NCBI GenBank assembly: GCA_003164495.1
Contig: PLTN01000165.1
Span: 44,953-108,952 of the forward strand
Direction of reading: 5' to 3'
DNA from: Vulcanimicrobiota bacterium
GTDB taxonomy: Bacteria; Vulcanimicrobiota; Vulcanimicrobiia; Vulcanimicrobiales; Vulcanimicrobiaceae
DNA length: 64,000 nt
In this document: piece by piece, positions 33,601 to 41,821 of the stretch
Numbering within the stretch: position 1 is the stretch's first letter
Layout: each line of letters begins with the position of its first letter
The notes under the pieces: generated by a model
Told to the model about the DNA's origin: nothing
Databases searched by the model: none
Seen by the model: the letters and a program-made list of their open reading frames with translations, nothing else
Translations under genes and position numbers: made by a program

Positions 33601-34026
33601 CTCGCGCTGAGCGCGATCGAACGTACCGCGCTCGACATCGCCGCCACCGGCGTCGCCGACGTTCAGCCGATCGCGCACTTTCGCGCCGAACTCGATGCGC
33701 GCCGCGTGCTCGCCGCCGAGCGATTGCCGGCGATGCCCCAGAACCTCGTGTGCAAGGTCGGCGGCCTCGTGATCACGCGCCAGCGTCCCGGCACCGCGAA
33801 GGGTTTCGTGTTCCTCACCATCGAGGACGAGACGGGGCTGGTCAACGTGATCGTGCGCCCCGACATCTATGAGAAGTACCGCCGCACGATCCGCGCCTCC
33901 CAATGCCTGATCATCGAGGGCGTGTTGCAAAAAGAGTCGGGCGCGATCGATGTGATCATGAAACGCTGCTGGCATTTCGATACCTCGGGTACGACCGACA
34001 AGGTCCGGGCGCGCAATTTTCATTAA
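30661..34026 (+). CDS. dnaE2: DnaE2 (ImuC) error-prone DNA polymerase III alpha subunit
   Basis: A 1121-residue C-family polymerase. The N-terminal PHP domain begins YAELHAWSNFTFLEGSSHPEEL, with the WSNFSFL-like DnaE2 signature. Catalytic acids are in PDIDIDF (Asp408, Asp410). The segment GFPRHMGIHSGGMIIT and the C-terminal OB domain (CKVGGLVITRQRPGTAKGFVFLTIEDE) are typical of the DnaE2 type. It carries out translesion synthesis with ImuB after DNA damage and has a LexA-boxed promoter. Residues about 485-555 hold a non-conserved insertion; within it, residues 533-545 are encoded by a dispersed repeat in frame. The rest of the frame is intact, so it is probably functional. Confidence 0.95.
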   Translation: MAAAARYAELHAWSNFTFLEGSSHPEELVGAAVAAGLAGIALTDRDGLYGAVRFAKAAKEHKLPAICGAELTLETADPEPIRPSRPARAASEVPTHTPRIVLLAENARGYANLCELLSLAQLRGRKRDARARLDDFSGRTDGIIALSGGANGLVEKALLARDDDGALAIGARLRDLFPGRFYLELQHHLRPEDGALVQALTALAGRLDVPYVATNGVAYVDHEDAQLCDVLTCVKYKATLAGAGTLLRPNAEYALKTPEQMTRLFHAYPRAIANTLAIAERCTFRLEKLAGQFPYFPVPEGEASHHSYLRTLVYEGARKRYGWPFSSKVERQLEYELGIIARMDLSGYFLVVWDISREARALGVLGQGRGSAANSAVCYALGITAVDPIDGDLLFERFLSEERNEIPDIDIDFAHQDREQVLQYVYNRYGRHHAAMVAEVITYRTRSAIRDVGKALGLSLGQVDQIVREYDATESLAETVGVAPPAAGKALPASVERRRDFDAGSNIVPSRGTPVAPGFDAVDDTRSSTYVPVIPSGAPSTRSRGTIGGETGALLLRLCRRVNGFPRHMGIHSGGMIITRDPLMSVAPIEWASMRDRTIVQWDKDDLSDLGLIKIDLLGLGMLSLLRDAFALHARCYPERPPLSLETIPIDDKPTYEMLCRADSIGVFQVESRAQQSMLPRLKPKCFYDIVMQVAIIRPGPIQGDMIHPFLRRRNGMEPVTYPHPSLKPILERTLGVPLFQEQGMRMAMETAGFSGGEADELRRAMGHKRSRDRMAHIYPRLVNGMVSNGIEREVAERLFHMLEGFADYGFPESHAASFALLAYASAYVKCHEPAIFCAAILNVQPMGFYSTEVLVNDARRHGVVVRPVEVNASEWWSFVEPDGALRLGFHLVRGMGEVQREHVERALLERRPFEDLLDFTRRTKLAREPLENLAAGGAFAPWYPARRDAIWALRALNEREARGELGRAMEIDDEPPPQLLALSAIERTALDIAATGVADVQPIAHFRAELDARRVLAAERLPAMPQNLVCKVGGLVITRQRPGTAKGFVFLTIEDETGLVNVIVRPDIYEKYRRTIRASQCLIIEGVLQKESGAIDVIMKRCWHFDTSGTTDKVRARNFH
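32254..32297 (+). repeat. Dispersed repeat copy inside dnaE2
   Basis: Bases 32257-32276 (GTCATCCCGAGCGGAGCGCC) match intergenic copy A at 28297-28316 exactly, and the 3' part GTCGAGGGAC (32288-32297) also matches, with a different, one base shorter middle. It is read through in frame as VIPSGAPSTRSRG (residues 533-545) in a non-conserved part of the polymerase. Confidence 0.78.
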
Positions 34027-34036
34027 TACTGCCGGT

Positions 34037-35446
34037 GTGGATGAACACGTGGGCGTCGTCGCCCCATCGAAACGCATTTGGACGCTGATCGCAACGAGCA
34101 CGGTCACGGTGCTCTCAATGATGGATCAGACGATCGCCAACACCGCGCTGCCGACGATCGCGCACGATATCAACGCCAGTGCCGCAGCATCGATTTGGGT
34201 GATCAACGGCTACCAGCTCGCGCTCACCGTCGGGATCGTGCCCATGGCCGCGGCCGGCGACATCCTCGGCTACTGGCGCGTGTACCGCCTCGGTCTGATC
34301 GTCTTCATGCTGGCATCGCTCGGCTGCGTGCTCTCGCACGAACTGGTCATGCTCACCGCGTCGCGCTTCGTGCAAGGCTTGGCCGGTGCGGCCCTCACCG
34401 TCACGTCGTCGCCGATCAACCGGCTCGTGTATCCGCCGAAGATGCTCGGACGCGCAACCGGCGTCAGCGCGATGGCGGTGTCACTCGGCGCGGCCGCGGG
34501 TCCCGTCGTCGGCGGCGCGATACTCGCGCTCGGACCGTGGCAGTGGCTCTTCGCGTTGAACATCCCCATCGGCATTGCGGTATACGTGATGGCGATCGTG
34601 GCCATCCCGAAAACGCCGGGCCATCGGCGGCCGTACGATGCGTTGAGTGCGGTGATGAGCGTCGCGATGTTCGGGCTCGCGGTGATCGGCTTCGATTCGT
34701 TCGGGCACCACGGTTCGGTGCCGCTCACGGTTACGGAAATCGTCGCGGCGGCGATTGTCGGCTGGCTGTTCATCCGCCGGCAATTGGCGACGCCGCTGCC
34801 GATGTTCGCCGTCGATCTGTTCGCGCAGCTGCGTTTCACGCTCGCCGTGCTCGCGTGTTACGCGTCGTTCATCTCGCAAACGATCGCGTGGGTGGCGTTG
34901 CCGTTCGCCCTGCAAACCGTGATGGGTTATAAGCCGTTGGAAATCGGCATGCTGCTGCTCCCGTGGCTACTCGCCTCCGCAGCGGTGGCGCCGTTCTCGG
35001 GCCGGCTCGCCGACCGCTACAACTCCTCGCGCCTGGCGGTGATCGGCCTCGGCACCTTCAGCGTCGGGCTGCTGTGCACGGCGTTGATGGGCCCCTCACC
35101 GTCGCCGTTCGATATCGCTTGGCGCATGGCCGTATGCGGCATCGGCTACGGTCTCTTCCAATCGCCCAACAACCGCTCGATGCAGGGCAGTGCGCCGCGC
35201 GAACGCAGCGGCGCGCCGCAAGCCGTTCAGGGCGTGGCGCGCGTGTTCGGACAGACGACCGGCGCCGTCATCGTGGCGACTGTCTTCGCGCTGGAGGGGC
35301 ATCCGACGGCCAACGGCAGCGGGATCACGGACAGCGCGCTCGTGGTCACGATGGCGGCTGCGACCGCGTGCGCGGTAGTAGCCACCCTAGCTAGCCTGTG
35401 GCGCGGGGTGATCGCCGGCTCGATCGTGCTCGCCCGGGCGTCCTGA
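34037..35446 (+). CDS. DHA2-family MFS transporter
   Basis: A 469-residue transporter. Helix 1 has VLSMMDQTIANTALPTIAHDI, matching the DHA2 D1 motif, and the motif C region reads AGPVVGGAILALGPWQWLFALNIPIG; 14 helices are expected. A drug or metabolite exporter. The GTG at 34037 is 10 bases after the dnaE2 stop with no good ribosome binding site, so a later start is possible. The MarR-GNAT regulator follows 42 bases downstream and may control it. It is only distantly similar to the DHA2 exporter at 28533-30050. Confidence 0.92.
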   Translation: MDEHVGVVAPSKRIWTLIATSTVTVLSMMDQTIANTALPTIAHDINASAAASIWVINGYQLALTVGIVPMAAAGDILGYWRVYRLGLIVFMLASLGCVLSHELVMLTASRFVQGLAGAALTVTSSPINRLVYPPKMLGRATGVSAMAVSLGAAAGPVVGGAILALGPWQWLFALNIPIGIAVYVMAIVAIPKTPGHRRPYDALSAVMSVAMFGLAVIGFDSFGHHGSVPLTVTEIVAAAIVGWLFIRRQLATPLPMFAVDLFAQLRFTLAVLACYASFISQTIAWVALPFALQTVMGYKPLEIGMLLLPWLLASAAVAPFSGRLADRYNSSRLAVIGLGTFSVGLLCTALMGPSPSPFDIAWRMAVCGIGYGLFQSPNNRSMQGSAPRERSGAPQAVQGVARVFGQTTGAVIVATVFALEGHPTANGSGITDSALVVTMAAATACAVVATLASLWRGVIAGSIVLARAS

Positions 35447-35458
35447 CGGCGCAGGTTG

Positions 35459-35474
35459 GTTGACGATCGTCAAC
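35459..35474. promoter_or_regulatory. Palindromic operator before the MarR-GNAT gene
   Basis: GTTGACGATCGTCAAC is a perfect 16-base palindrome ending 14 bases before the ATG at 35489. MarR-type repressors bind such TTGAC/GTCAA palindromes, so autoregulation is likely. It lies between the MFS stop and the regulator. Confidence 0.7.
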
Positions 35475-35488
35475 TAATTCGCCGGGCC

Positions 35489-36418
35489 ATGACCAGCATG
35501 CTCGATCGCCGGGTCGATGAGGTCCGGCGCTTCAACCGGCTCTACACCAAGCGCCTCGGGGTCCTGGCGGAGAACTTTCTGCGCTCGCCGTTCACGCTGG
35601 CCGAGGGGCGGGTGCTCCACGAGCTCGCCAACCGGGAAGCGCCTTCTGCCAGCGACGTCGCCGCCGCGCTCGAGCTCGACCCCGGCTACTTGAGCCGGAT
35701 CCTGCGCCGCTTCGAAAGCCAAGGGCTCGTGACGCGGACGCCCTCGCCGGCGGACGGCCGCCGCGACGTCCTCGGGCTGACCGCCGCCGGCCGTGCCGCC
35801 TACGCGCCGCTGAACGAACGCTCGCATGACGAAATCGCCGCGCTGTTGGCACCGCTGCCGGACGAGCGTCAGGAGCTCGTGCTCGACGCGATGGCGACGA
35901 TCGCGGAGGCGCTCGCGCCGAACGATTCGGCGGGCGATATCGTCCTGCGCGATCCGCGCGTCGGTGACTACGGCTGGGTGCTCGAACGCCACGGCGTGCT
36001 CTACGGCACCGAGTACGGTTTCGACGCGCACATGGAAGGCTACGTTTCCGAAGTGATCGCAGCGTACGTAGCCAACTACGACGCTGCCCGCGATCGCATG
36101 TGGATCGCGGAATGCAACGGCGCGCGCGTCGGCTGCATCTTCGCCGTGCACGACTACGACGACCCGGCGGTTGCGCGACTGCGGCTGCTGCTCACCGAAC
36201 CATCGGCGCGCGGCTGCGGTCTGGGTCGCCGCCTGGTCCGCGAATGCATCGCCTTCGCACGCGCCGCAGGCTACCGCAAAATGGTGCTCTGGACGCACTC
36301 GATCCTCACGGCCGCGCGTGCGATCTACGCGAGCGAAGGCTTCGTCACGACCGCCACCGAGTCCAACGACCTGTGGGGCCCGCATCTCACCAGCGAAACG
36401 TGGGAACTCAACCTCTAG
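35489..36418 (+). CDS. MarR regulator fused to GNAT acetyltransferase
   Basis: A 309-residue two-domain protein. Residues about 1-145 are a MarR winged helix (LAEGRVLHELANREAPSASDVA, LDPGYLSRILRRFESQGLV, RRDVLGLTAAGRAA). Residues about 150-309 are a GNAT domain with the acetyl-CoA loop ARGCGLGRRLVRECIAFARAAGY. This fused architecture is recurrent in bacteria and may couple ligand acetylation with gene control. ATG at 35489 is chosen because the upstream in-frame sequence contains the operator palindrome. The neighbouring DHA2 exporter is a probable target. Confidence 0.92.
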   Translation: MTSMLDRRVDEVRRFNRLYTKRLGVLAENFLRSPFTLAEGRVLHELANREAPSASDVAAALELDPGYLSRILRRFESQGLVTRTPSPADGRRDVLGLTAAGRAAYAPLNERSHDEIAALLAPLPDERQELVLDAMATIAEALAPNDSAGDIVLRDPRVGDYGWVLERHGVLYGTEYGFDAHMEGYVSEVIAAYVANYDAARDRMWIAECNGARVGCIFAVHDYDDPAVARLRLLLTEPSARGCGLGRRLVRECIAFARAAGYRKMVLWTHSILTAARAIYASEGFVTTATESNDLWGPHLTSETWELNL

Positions 36419-36465
36419 CGCATCCACGCATCCCTTTGCGCACCTGATGCGTCATAACAAGGGCC

Positions 36466-37458
36466 ATGTCCATTCCGTTGAGTGTCCTCGACCAATCGCC
36501 GATCGTAAGCGGGGCGTCGCCGCGGGAAGCGATCGAGGCGACGATTGCGCTCGCGCGGCGCGCGGATGAACTCGGCTATGCGCGGTACTGGTGTGCGGAG
36601 CACCACGGCTTGCCGAGCGTGGCGGATCCCGCGCCGGAAGTTTTGCTGGCGCGGTTGAGCGGCGAGACGTCGCGCATCCGGTTGGGCAGCGGCGGGATCA
36701 TGCTGCCGCATTACAGCGCGTTCAAAGTTGCGGAAGCATTTCGCATGCTCGAAGCCCTGGCGCCGGGCCGCATCGATCTCGGCGTGGGACGCGCGCCCGG
36801 CGGAACGCGGGCCGTGTCGGTGGCGCTGCAAAGCGGTGACTCGCTGCAATTTCCGCAGCAGATCCAGGACATCCTCAAATACTTCGCGGGGGACGTGCCC
36901 GACCCGCGTTTGCGTGGGTTGATCGCGCAGCCGGCCGGCGATACGTCGCCTGAGATGTGGATTCTCGGCTCGTCCGATTACGGCGCGCAGTTGGCGGCGC
37001 AACTCGGTTTGCCGTATTCGTTCGCGCAGTTCATCGGCGGCGACTATCCGCAAGTCACGCATTTATATCGCCGGCTCTTCGTGCCGTCGGAATATCTCGC
37101 ACAGCCGCACGTGATGGTGACGGTAGCGGCCATCGTCGCGCCGACCGACGAAGAAGCCGCTGAGATCGCGCTGCCGACGCTGCTCGCGTTCTTGCGGCGC
37201 GCGCGCGGTCTATCATCGGTGCTGCCCTCGCTCGCGGAAGCGAAAGCGTATCCGTGGACCGAACGCGAGCTCGCCGAAGCGCGTGCGACGCGCAACCTGA
37301 TCACCGGCTCGCCGGCCACGATTCGCGCGCGTATCGAAGCGGTGGTCGAAAACTACGGCGCCGATGAAATCATGGTCGTGACGATCGCACCCGACTACGC
37401 GCTGCGGCAGCGTTCCTACGAACTGCTAGCCGGCGCGTTCGCGGCGGTACCCGCCTAA
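36466..37458 (+). CDS. LLM-class flavin-dependent oxidoreductase
   Basis: A 330-residue bacterial-luciferase-like TIM-barrel enzyme. IPLSVLDQSPIVSGASPREAI is the usual N-terminus of the YhbW/luciferase-alpha-type group. It continues YWCAEHHGLPSVADPAPEVLLARL, RIRLGSGGIMLPHYS and RIDLGVGRAPGG. It uses reduced flavin, and substrate is unknown. ATG at 36466 has AAGGGCC just upstream. The gene stands alone between the MarR-GNAT gene and a binding-protein gene in the same direction. Probably FMN-dependent; monooxygenase role in metabolite or xenobiotic oxidation is inferred. Confidence 0.94.
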   Translation: MSIPLSVLDQSPIVSGASPREAIEATIALARRADELGYARYWCAEHHGLPSVADPAPEVLLARLSGETSRIRLGSGGIMLPHYSAFKVAEAFRMLEALAPGRIDLGVGRAPGGTRAVSVALQSGDSLQFPQQIQDILKYFAGDVPDPRLRGLIAQPAGDTSPEMWILGSSDYGAQLAAQLGLPYSFAQFIGGDYPQVTHLYRRLFVPSEYLAQPHVMVTVAAIVAPTDEEAAEIALPTLLAFLRRARGLSSVLPSLAEAKAYPWTERELAEARATRNLITGSPATIRARIEAVVENYGADEIMVVTIAPDYALRQRSYELLAGAFAAVPA

Positions 37459-37496
37459 CGCAGGCGGCCTGCGGCGTCCCTCCAAAGGTGGGGGTG

Positions 37497-38453
37497 ATGC
37501 ACGAACGCCACCTCGGCCGCCGCGCGGCGCTTGCCCTCATCGCTGCGGCGCCGGCCCTCGCCGCCCGGCCCGCACGTGCGGCGACGCCCGTCACGGTGCG
37601 CATCGGCGTTCAACCGGTCGAATCGGCCGGACAAACGTTCTACGGCAAAGACTTGGGCTGGTTCGATCAAGCCGGCATCGACGTGGAGATCACGACGCTC
37701 TCCAACGGCGGCGCGCTCGTCGCCGCGGTGATCTCGGGTGCGCTGGACGTCGGCTTGTCGGCCGTCGGTCCGGTCGCCCAGGGGTTCGTCAAAGGGCTAG
37801 GCGTGAAAATCATCGCGCCGGCCGGGATGTCGCTCAGCACCGCTCCCACCGACATCACGATGGTCGCGCTCGATTCGCCGATCAAGACCGCAGCCGACCT
37901 CAACGGCAAGACGATCGCGGTGAACGGTCTCGGCAACGTGCTGATGTACGCAACGCAAGCCTGGATCGACAAGAACGGTGGCAACAGCAAGAGCGTGAAG
38001 TGGCTCGAGCTGCCGTTTCCCGCGATGGCCGACGCGCTGGCAGCGCATCGCGTCGATGCGGCGACGCTCGCCGAACCGTACGTCTCGGCCGCGAAACCGG
38101 TCGCACGCATCCTGGCGAGCCCGATGGACGCGATCGCACCCATCATCCCGGCGACGACGTGGTTTGCCAACGGAACGTGGCTGCAAACGCAGCCCGCGGT
38201 GGCGGCCAAAGTCGTCGACGTGTTGCGCCGCGCCGCGATCTGGGCCAACGGTCATCCGAAAGAAAGCGGCGCGATCCTGTTGCGCTACACGCCGATCAAA
38301 CCGGAATCGCTCGCCGCGATGACGCGTTCCACGTTCGGCGTCGACATCGTGCCGAGTCAAATCCAAGCGCTGATCGACACCGGCGTGAAATACAACGATG
38401 TCGACCACGCCCTCAACGCCAGCGACCTCATCTGGAAAGCACCGAAAGCCTGA
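37497..38453 (+). CDS. NMT1/TauA-type ABC substrate-binding protein
   Basis: A 318-residue exported binding protein. The twin-arginine-like leader (HLGRRAALALIAAAPALA) is cleaved near ARAAT (about residue 27). Core motifs include VTVRIGVQPVESAGQTFYGKDLGWFDQ, ISGALDVGLSAVG and DLNGKTIAVNGLGNVL. It is most like the protein from 13655-14599. ATG at 37497 has AAAGGTGG upstream. Its stop lies four bases before the ThDP enzyme start, so both are likely co-expressed and its ligand may be an aromatic 2-keto acid or precursor (inference). No permease is adjacent. Confidence 0.88.
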   Translation: MHERHLGRRAALALIAAAPALAARPARAATPVTVRIGVQPVESAGQTFYGKDLGWFDQAGIDVEITTLSNGGALVAAVISGALDVGLSAVGPVAQGFVKGLGVKIIAPAGMSLSTAPTDITMVALDSPIKTAADLNGKTIAVNGLGNVLMYATQAWIDKNGGNSKSVKWLELPFPAMADALAAHRVDAATLAEPYVSAAKPVARILASPMDAIAPIIPATTWFANGTWLQTQPAVAAKVVDVLRRAAIWANGHPKESGAILLRYTPIKPESLAAMTRSTFGVDIVPSQIQALIDTGVKYNDVDHALNASDLIWKAPKA

Positions 38454-38457
38454 CATC

Positions 38458-40149
38458 ATGCTCGAGACGCAAACGACCGGCGCGCACGCCTTTCTCGCCA
38501 CGCTCAAAGCCAACAACGTCGAAGTGCTGTTCGGCTTGCCCGGTTCGACCGAGGCGCCGCTGCTCGAAGCGATGCGCACCGATCCGGCCGTTCGCTACGT
38601 CCTGACGCTGCAAGAAACGATCACGGTCGCGATGGCCGACGGCTACGCGCGCGCGGGCAAGCGTATCGGCGTGGCCGGCTTGCACACGACGGTCGGCACG
38701 ATGAACGGCCTCAGCCAGATCTACAACGCCGCGCGCGACAACTCGGCCATCGTCGTCACTGCCGGTCACAAAGACACCGGCGTGCTCGCGAACGACGGCT
38801 TCTGCGCGCTGCCCGACCTGCCGTCGCTCGCGCGCAGCTTCGTCAAACATTCGTGGCAGAGCCTGACCGCCGGCGCCGTCGGAAGCGACCTGCGGCGCGC
38901 GATCAACGTCGCGGCGGCGAACCCGCCCGGGCCGACCTATCTGGCGATCCCCGAAGACGTGCAAGCCGGTGCGGTCACAGCGGCCGATGCCGGTGACGCG
39001 CACGCCTTTGCCGCCTCGCCGAACGCGCACCTCGAGCGCCGGCCCGACGCGCAAGCGGTGACGGCCGCCGTGCGCTTGTTGCTCGACGCGCGCCGGCCGA
39101 TGCTCGTACTCGGATCGTCGACGGCGGCGTACGCGACCGCTGCTCGCGATCTCGCCGAAGCGTTGGAACTGCCGGTGTTCGCCATCGAGCGCACGCAGCT
39201 CAATGAATTGCCGTATCCGGTCGGCGACCCGCGCTACCTCGGTCAGTACGGCGAGCAGCGCTCGCTGATCGCCGACGCGGATTGCGTTGCGGTGATCGGT
39301 GCCCGCGCCTTCTTTCCGTTCTCCACCGAAAGCGCCGCGAAATTGCCCGACGGCGCGAAGCTCATCCACGCGTCCGCCGACGCCGCGCAGATCGGTTGGA
39401 CGTTCGTGCCCGACGTCGGGCTCGCGGGCGACGCACAGGCGGTGCTCGCCGATCTGCTGGCGGCAACGGTGAGCGCCGGCGGGCTGCCCGCGCAGCGCCG
39501 TGCCGAACGCATCGCGCGGCTCGAAGATCTGCGCACGCAGTATCGTGCGGCCAACGCGGCCGATCGCAAACGCCACGACGAACTCGCCGAAGAAGCGGGC
39601 GCGATTTCGCTCGCCACGCTCACCGACGCGCTCGGCGCGACGCTGCCGGCCGGCACGCTGCTCTTCGACGAAGCCGTGTCGTCATCGCGTCCGCTGCTGC
39701 GCCACACCGCGTTTCCCGCCGATTCGCGCGTCTTCCGCACCAACGGCGGATCCCTCGGCTGGGCGCTGCCCGCAGCCGTCGGCGCGAAGATCGCGTGCCC
39801 CGACCGCGCCGTCGTCACCGTCGTCGGCGACGGCTCGTTCAACTTCACGCCGCAGGCGTTATGGACCGCGGCGCGCGAGAACGCGCCGATCCTGTGCATC
39901 GTCGTCGACAACAGCGGCTACCTCGCCGTGAAGCTCGCGATCGAACGTCACCTCGGCGTCGACAAAGCACCCGAGCAGCATCCGGGCACCGAGCTTGCGG
40001 CGCTCGATCACGTGACCGTCGCGCGCGGTTACGGTGCCGACGCGATGCGCATCGAGGATCCGGCCAAACTCGAACCGGCCATCGCCGCGGCGTTACGTTC
40101 GAAGCGCTCGACCGTGATCGTCATCCCGGTCGCGAACGCCCGCCGCTAG
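38458..40149 (+). CDS. ThDP-dependent decarboxylase, benzoylformate-decarboxylase-like
   Basis: A 563-residue three-domain thiamine-diphosphate enzyme. The PYR domain has the ThDP-activating Glu in LQETITVAMADGYAR, followed by the binding region LHTTVGTMNGL. The PP domain shows VVGDGSFNFTPQALWTAARENAPILCIVVDN, the GDG-x24-N cofactor motif. Overall layout fits benzoylformate decarboxylase or acetolactate-synthase-like proteins. Decarboxylation of a 2-keto acid such as benzoylformate would link to aromatic catabolism. It is coupled with the upstream binding protein. No FAD-binding requirement was assessed. It is followed by a hairpin in the intergenic region. Confidence 0.9.
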   Translation: MLETQTTGAHAFLATLKANNVEVLFGLPGSTEAPLLEAMRTDPAVRYVLTLQETITVAMADGYARAGKRIGVAGLHTTVGTMNGLSQIYNAARDNSAIVVTAGHKDTGVLANDGFCALPDLPSLARSFVKHSWQSLTAGAVGSDLRRAINVAAANPPGPTYLAIPEDVQAGAVTAADAGDAHAFAASPNAHLERRPDAQAVTAAVRLLLDARRPMLVLGSSTAAYATAARDLAEALELPVFAIERTQLNELPYPVGDPRYLGQYGEQRSLIADADCVAVIGARAFFPFSTESAAKLPDGAKLIHASADAAQIGWTFVPDVGLAGDAQAVLADLLAATVSAGGLPAQRRAERIARLEDLRTQYRAANAADRKRHDELAEEAGAISLATLTDALGATLPAGTLLFDEAVSSSRPLLRHTAFPADSRVFRTNGGSLGWALPAAVGAKIACPDRAVVTVVGDGSFNFTPQALWTAARENAPILCIVVDNSGYLAVKLAIERHLGVDKAPEQHPGTELAALDHVTVARGYGADAMRIEDPAKLEPAIAAALRSKRSTVIVIPVANARR

Positions 40150-40172
40150 CGTCTTTCCTCGTGGGCGCCCCG

Positions 40173-40198
40173 TATGGTCCCGAGCAACTAGGACCATA
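40173..40198. repeat. 8-bp stem hairpin downstream of ThDP gene
   Basis: TATGGTCC (40173-40180) and GGACCATA (40191-40198) are perfect reverse complements separated by 10 bases, 23 bases past the ThDP gene stop. No U-run follows, so a rho-independent terminator is not certain. The rest of this 111-base gap shows no gene. Confidence 0.5.
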
Positions 40199-40260
40199 AG
40201 GCCTCGTCCTCAGGACCTCCGGCTCAAAGATAACCACCACTGCAATCGAAATTTTTGCAG

Positions 40261-40860
40261 ATGGAACGCTCGGATAATCAGTCCGGAGCCGCGCACGCAC
40301 TCGTCGAGATCCAGAATCTCGCCGCCAAACGCCGGGCCGATGCCGAAGCGTCGCTGGAGGAGGCGCGTTCGGTCGAAAGATTTGCGGCTGAAGCCGCTAC
40401 TGCTCATCTCGCCCAGCGCGATGCCGCCGAGCAGGTTCGAACCGCGCGCGAACATCTCGAGGCGATTGTAGCGCAGCGCGAAACCGAGATTGGGCGCTAC
40501 GCGGAACTCCGCGACGCCGAAGATGCGGCCAGGACGGAACTCGAGCGCGCCCAAGAATCGCTTCGTTTTGCAAAACAAACGTTGCAAGACGCAACGCGCG
40601 CGCGGCTCGCGCACCCCGTCCCTGCGACCGAGCCGGGGCCGCACGAGGCGGAGGCTTGCGCCGGCTACGAAGAGGCGGTCCGGTCGTTCGAGCAATGCCG
40701 CGATGCGCGCACGCGCGCGGATGCAAAGCTTGCAGAGCTGCAAGTGCGGCTGGAACCCTCCTCAGGAACGAGCGGCCTCAATGCTGACGCCGCAAAACGC
40801 GTGCTCGAACGCCGTATTACTGATACGTTGCGCAACGGGACCACGGCAGGCCCGGCATGA
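40261..40860 (+). CDS. Coiled-coil protein of unknown function
   Basis: A 199-residue soluble protein rich in Ala, Glu, Arg and Gln. Heptad-like stretches (EIQNLAAKRRADAEASLEEAR, AREHLEAIVAQRETEIGRYAELRD) predict a long coiled coil across about residues 15-130, with a second helix near 140-175. No known domain recognised. It is the first gene of a three-gene run: its stop overlaps the start of the zinc-ribbon/PstS-like gene (ATGA). A structural or adaptor role for the neighbouring membrane protein is possible. The start ATG at 40261 is preferred over a TTG six bases earlier. Confidence 0.75.
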   Translation: MERSDNQSGAAHALVEIQNLAAKRRADAEASLEEARSVERFAAEAATAHLAQRDAAEQVRTAREHLEAIVAQRETEIGRYAELRDAEDAARTELERAQESLRFAKQTLQDATRARLAHPVPATEPGPHEAEACAGYEEAVRSFEQCRDARTRADAKLAELQVRLEPSSGTSGLNADAAKRVLERRITDTLRNGTTAGPA

Positions 40861-41801
40861 CCGAAACGGGCTTTTGCACGAATGCAAAGTGCCCGCGTGC
40901 CGAACGCCGTGAACCGGTTGAACGCTACCCGGGGCCCGGCCGGTATTGTCCGGATTGCGGGGAGCTCCTCACACCTGCGTCACGAGAACCGGTGATCGCC
41001 CCGGTCCAGGCGCTGAACATGAAGGGATTGACGGCCGCGGCGATTGCAACGGTCGCAATAATCATCGTGATCGGCCTCATTGCGGTGCCGCGAGTCCCCG
41101 CGCTCGGCGTGCGTGTGTGCGACTCGTCGATGACCGATCGGCTCGTCAACGACGTGGTGCAGACGTATTCCCGGCAGCACAGCGTCTGGCCGTACCACTA
41201 TACCGTCACGTCGCCGGGCGACGACGCATGCGACGTGCGCTTTGCCGTTGCACTCAAGGGCTCCGACGATGCGGTGATTGCGCGTGACGCGGTTGTTGCG
41301 GTGGTGAATCCGGAAAACCCCGTCGCTCGTCTCGACTTAGATCAGCTGCGCGGGATTCTCACGGGGCAAATTACCGACTGGTCACAGCTCGGCGGTCCGC
41401 GCGGAGCGATCGTGGCGGTCGCTCCCGCGGACGGTTCGGACGAAGCCGCCGTAGTTGCCGCGAAGGTGATGCAGGGACAGCCCTACGGCGCGCACGTTGT
41501 TCGCATGCCCGCGGGCGCAGAGATCACGCGTTTGATCTCGAGTCCGAGCGGCGGCCGCGCAATCGGCATCGTGCCGTTCAGCCTTGCCGCCCCGGCGAAG
41601 GTTCTCGCACTTGGCCGGGCACCGCCGCCGAGTCCACTATCGATCGCGAACGATCGCTACCCGCTGGCAGTGCGCTTGCTGGCTGAGTCGGACTTCCGGT
41701 CACCGCGCGCTCAGGCGAGTGCTCTACTCGCCTTGGCGCACTCGGCCGATGCGAACGAGCTGCTCGGACGCACGGCGCTCATCACCAAGAGTGGTCCTTG
41801 A
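40857..41801 (+). CDS. Zinc-ribbon, transmembrane, PstS-like binding-domain protein
   Basis: A 314-residue protein with an uncommon layout. A cytoplasmic zinc ribbon (Cys7, Cys12, Cys31, Cys34) is followed by one transmembrane helix (about residues 56-78, TAAAIATVAIIIVIGLIAVP). An extracytoplasmic PstS-like phosphate-binding fold follows (LDLDQLRGILTGQITDWSQLGG, a strand typical of PstS and PBP-like proteins). The binding lobe seems shortened, covering about 220 residues. It overlaps the coiled-coil gene (ATGA) and is followed by a LivK-like binding protein. Sensing rather than transport is suggested by the membrane tether and by the absence of PstCAB nearby; this is inference. Confidence 0.75.
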   Translation: MTETGFCTNAKCPRAERREPVERYPGPGRYCPDCGELLTPASREPVIAPVQALNMKGLTAAAIATVAIIIVIGLIAVPRVPALGVRVCDSSMTDRLVNDVVQTYSRQHSVWPYHYTVTSPGDDACDVRFAVALKGSDDAVIARDAVVAVVNPENPVARLDLDQLRGILTGQITDWSQLGGPRGAIVAVAPADGSDEAAVVAAKVMQGQPYGAHVVRMPAGAEITRLISSPSGGRAIGIVPFSLAAPAKVLALGRAPPPSPLSIANDRYPLAVRLLAESDFRSPRAQASALLALAHSADANELLGRTALITKSGP

Positions 41802-41821
41802 CAACCGTCACCGGAGGGTTC

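Noticed and set aside
32332..34107. 591-codon minus-strand open frame opposite dnaE2
   Set aside because: Antisense shadow; dnaE2 motifs are unambiguous on the plus strand.
40173..40198. Possible c-di-GMP riboswitch or other known aptamer
   Set aside because: Only a simple hairpin is present; conserved aptamer core sequences are missing.
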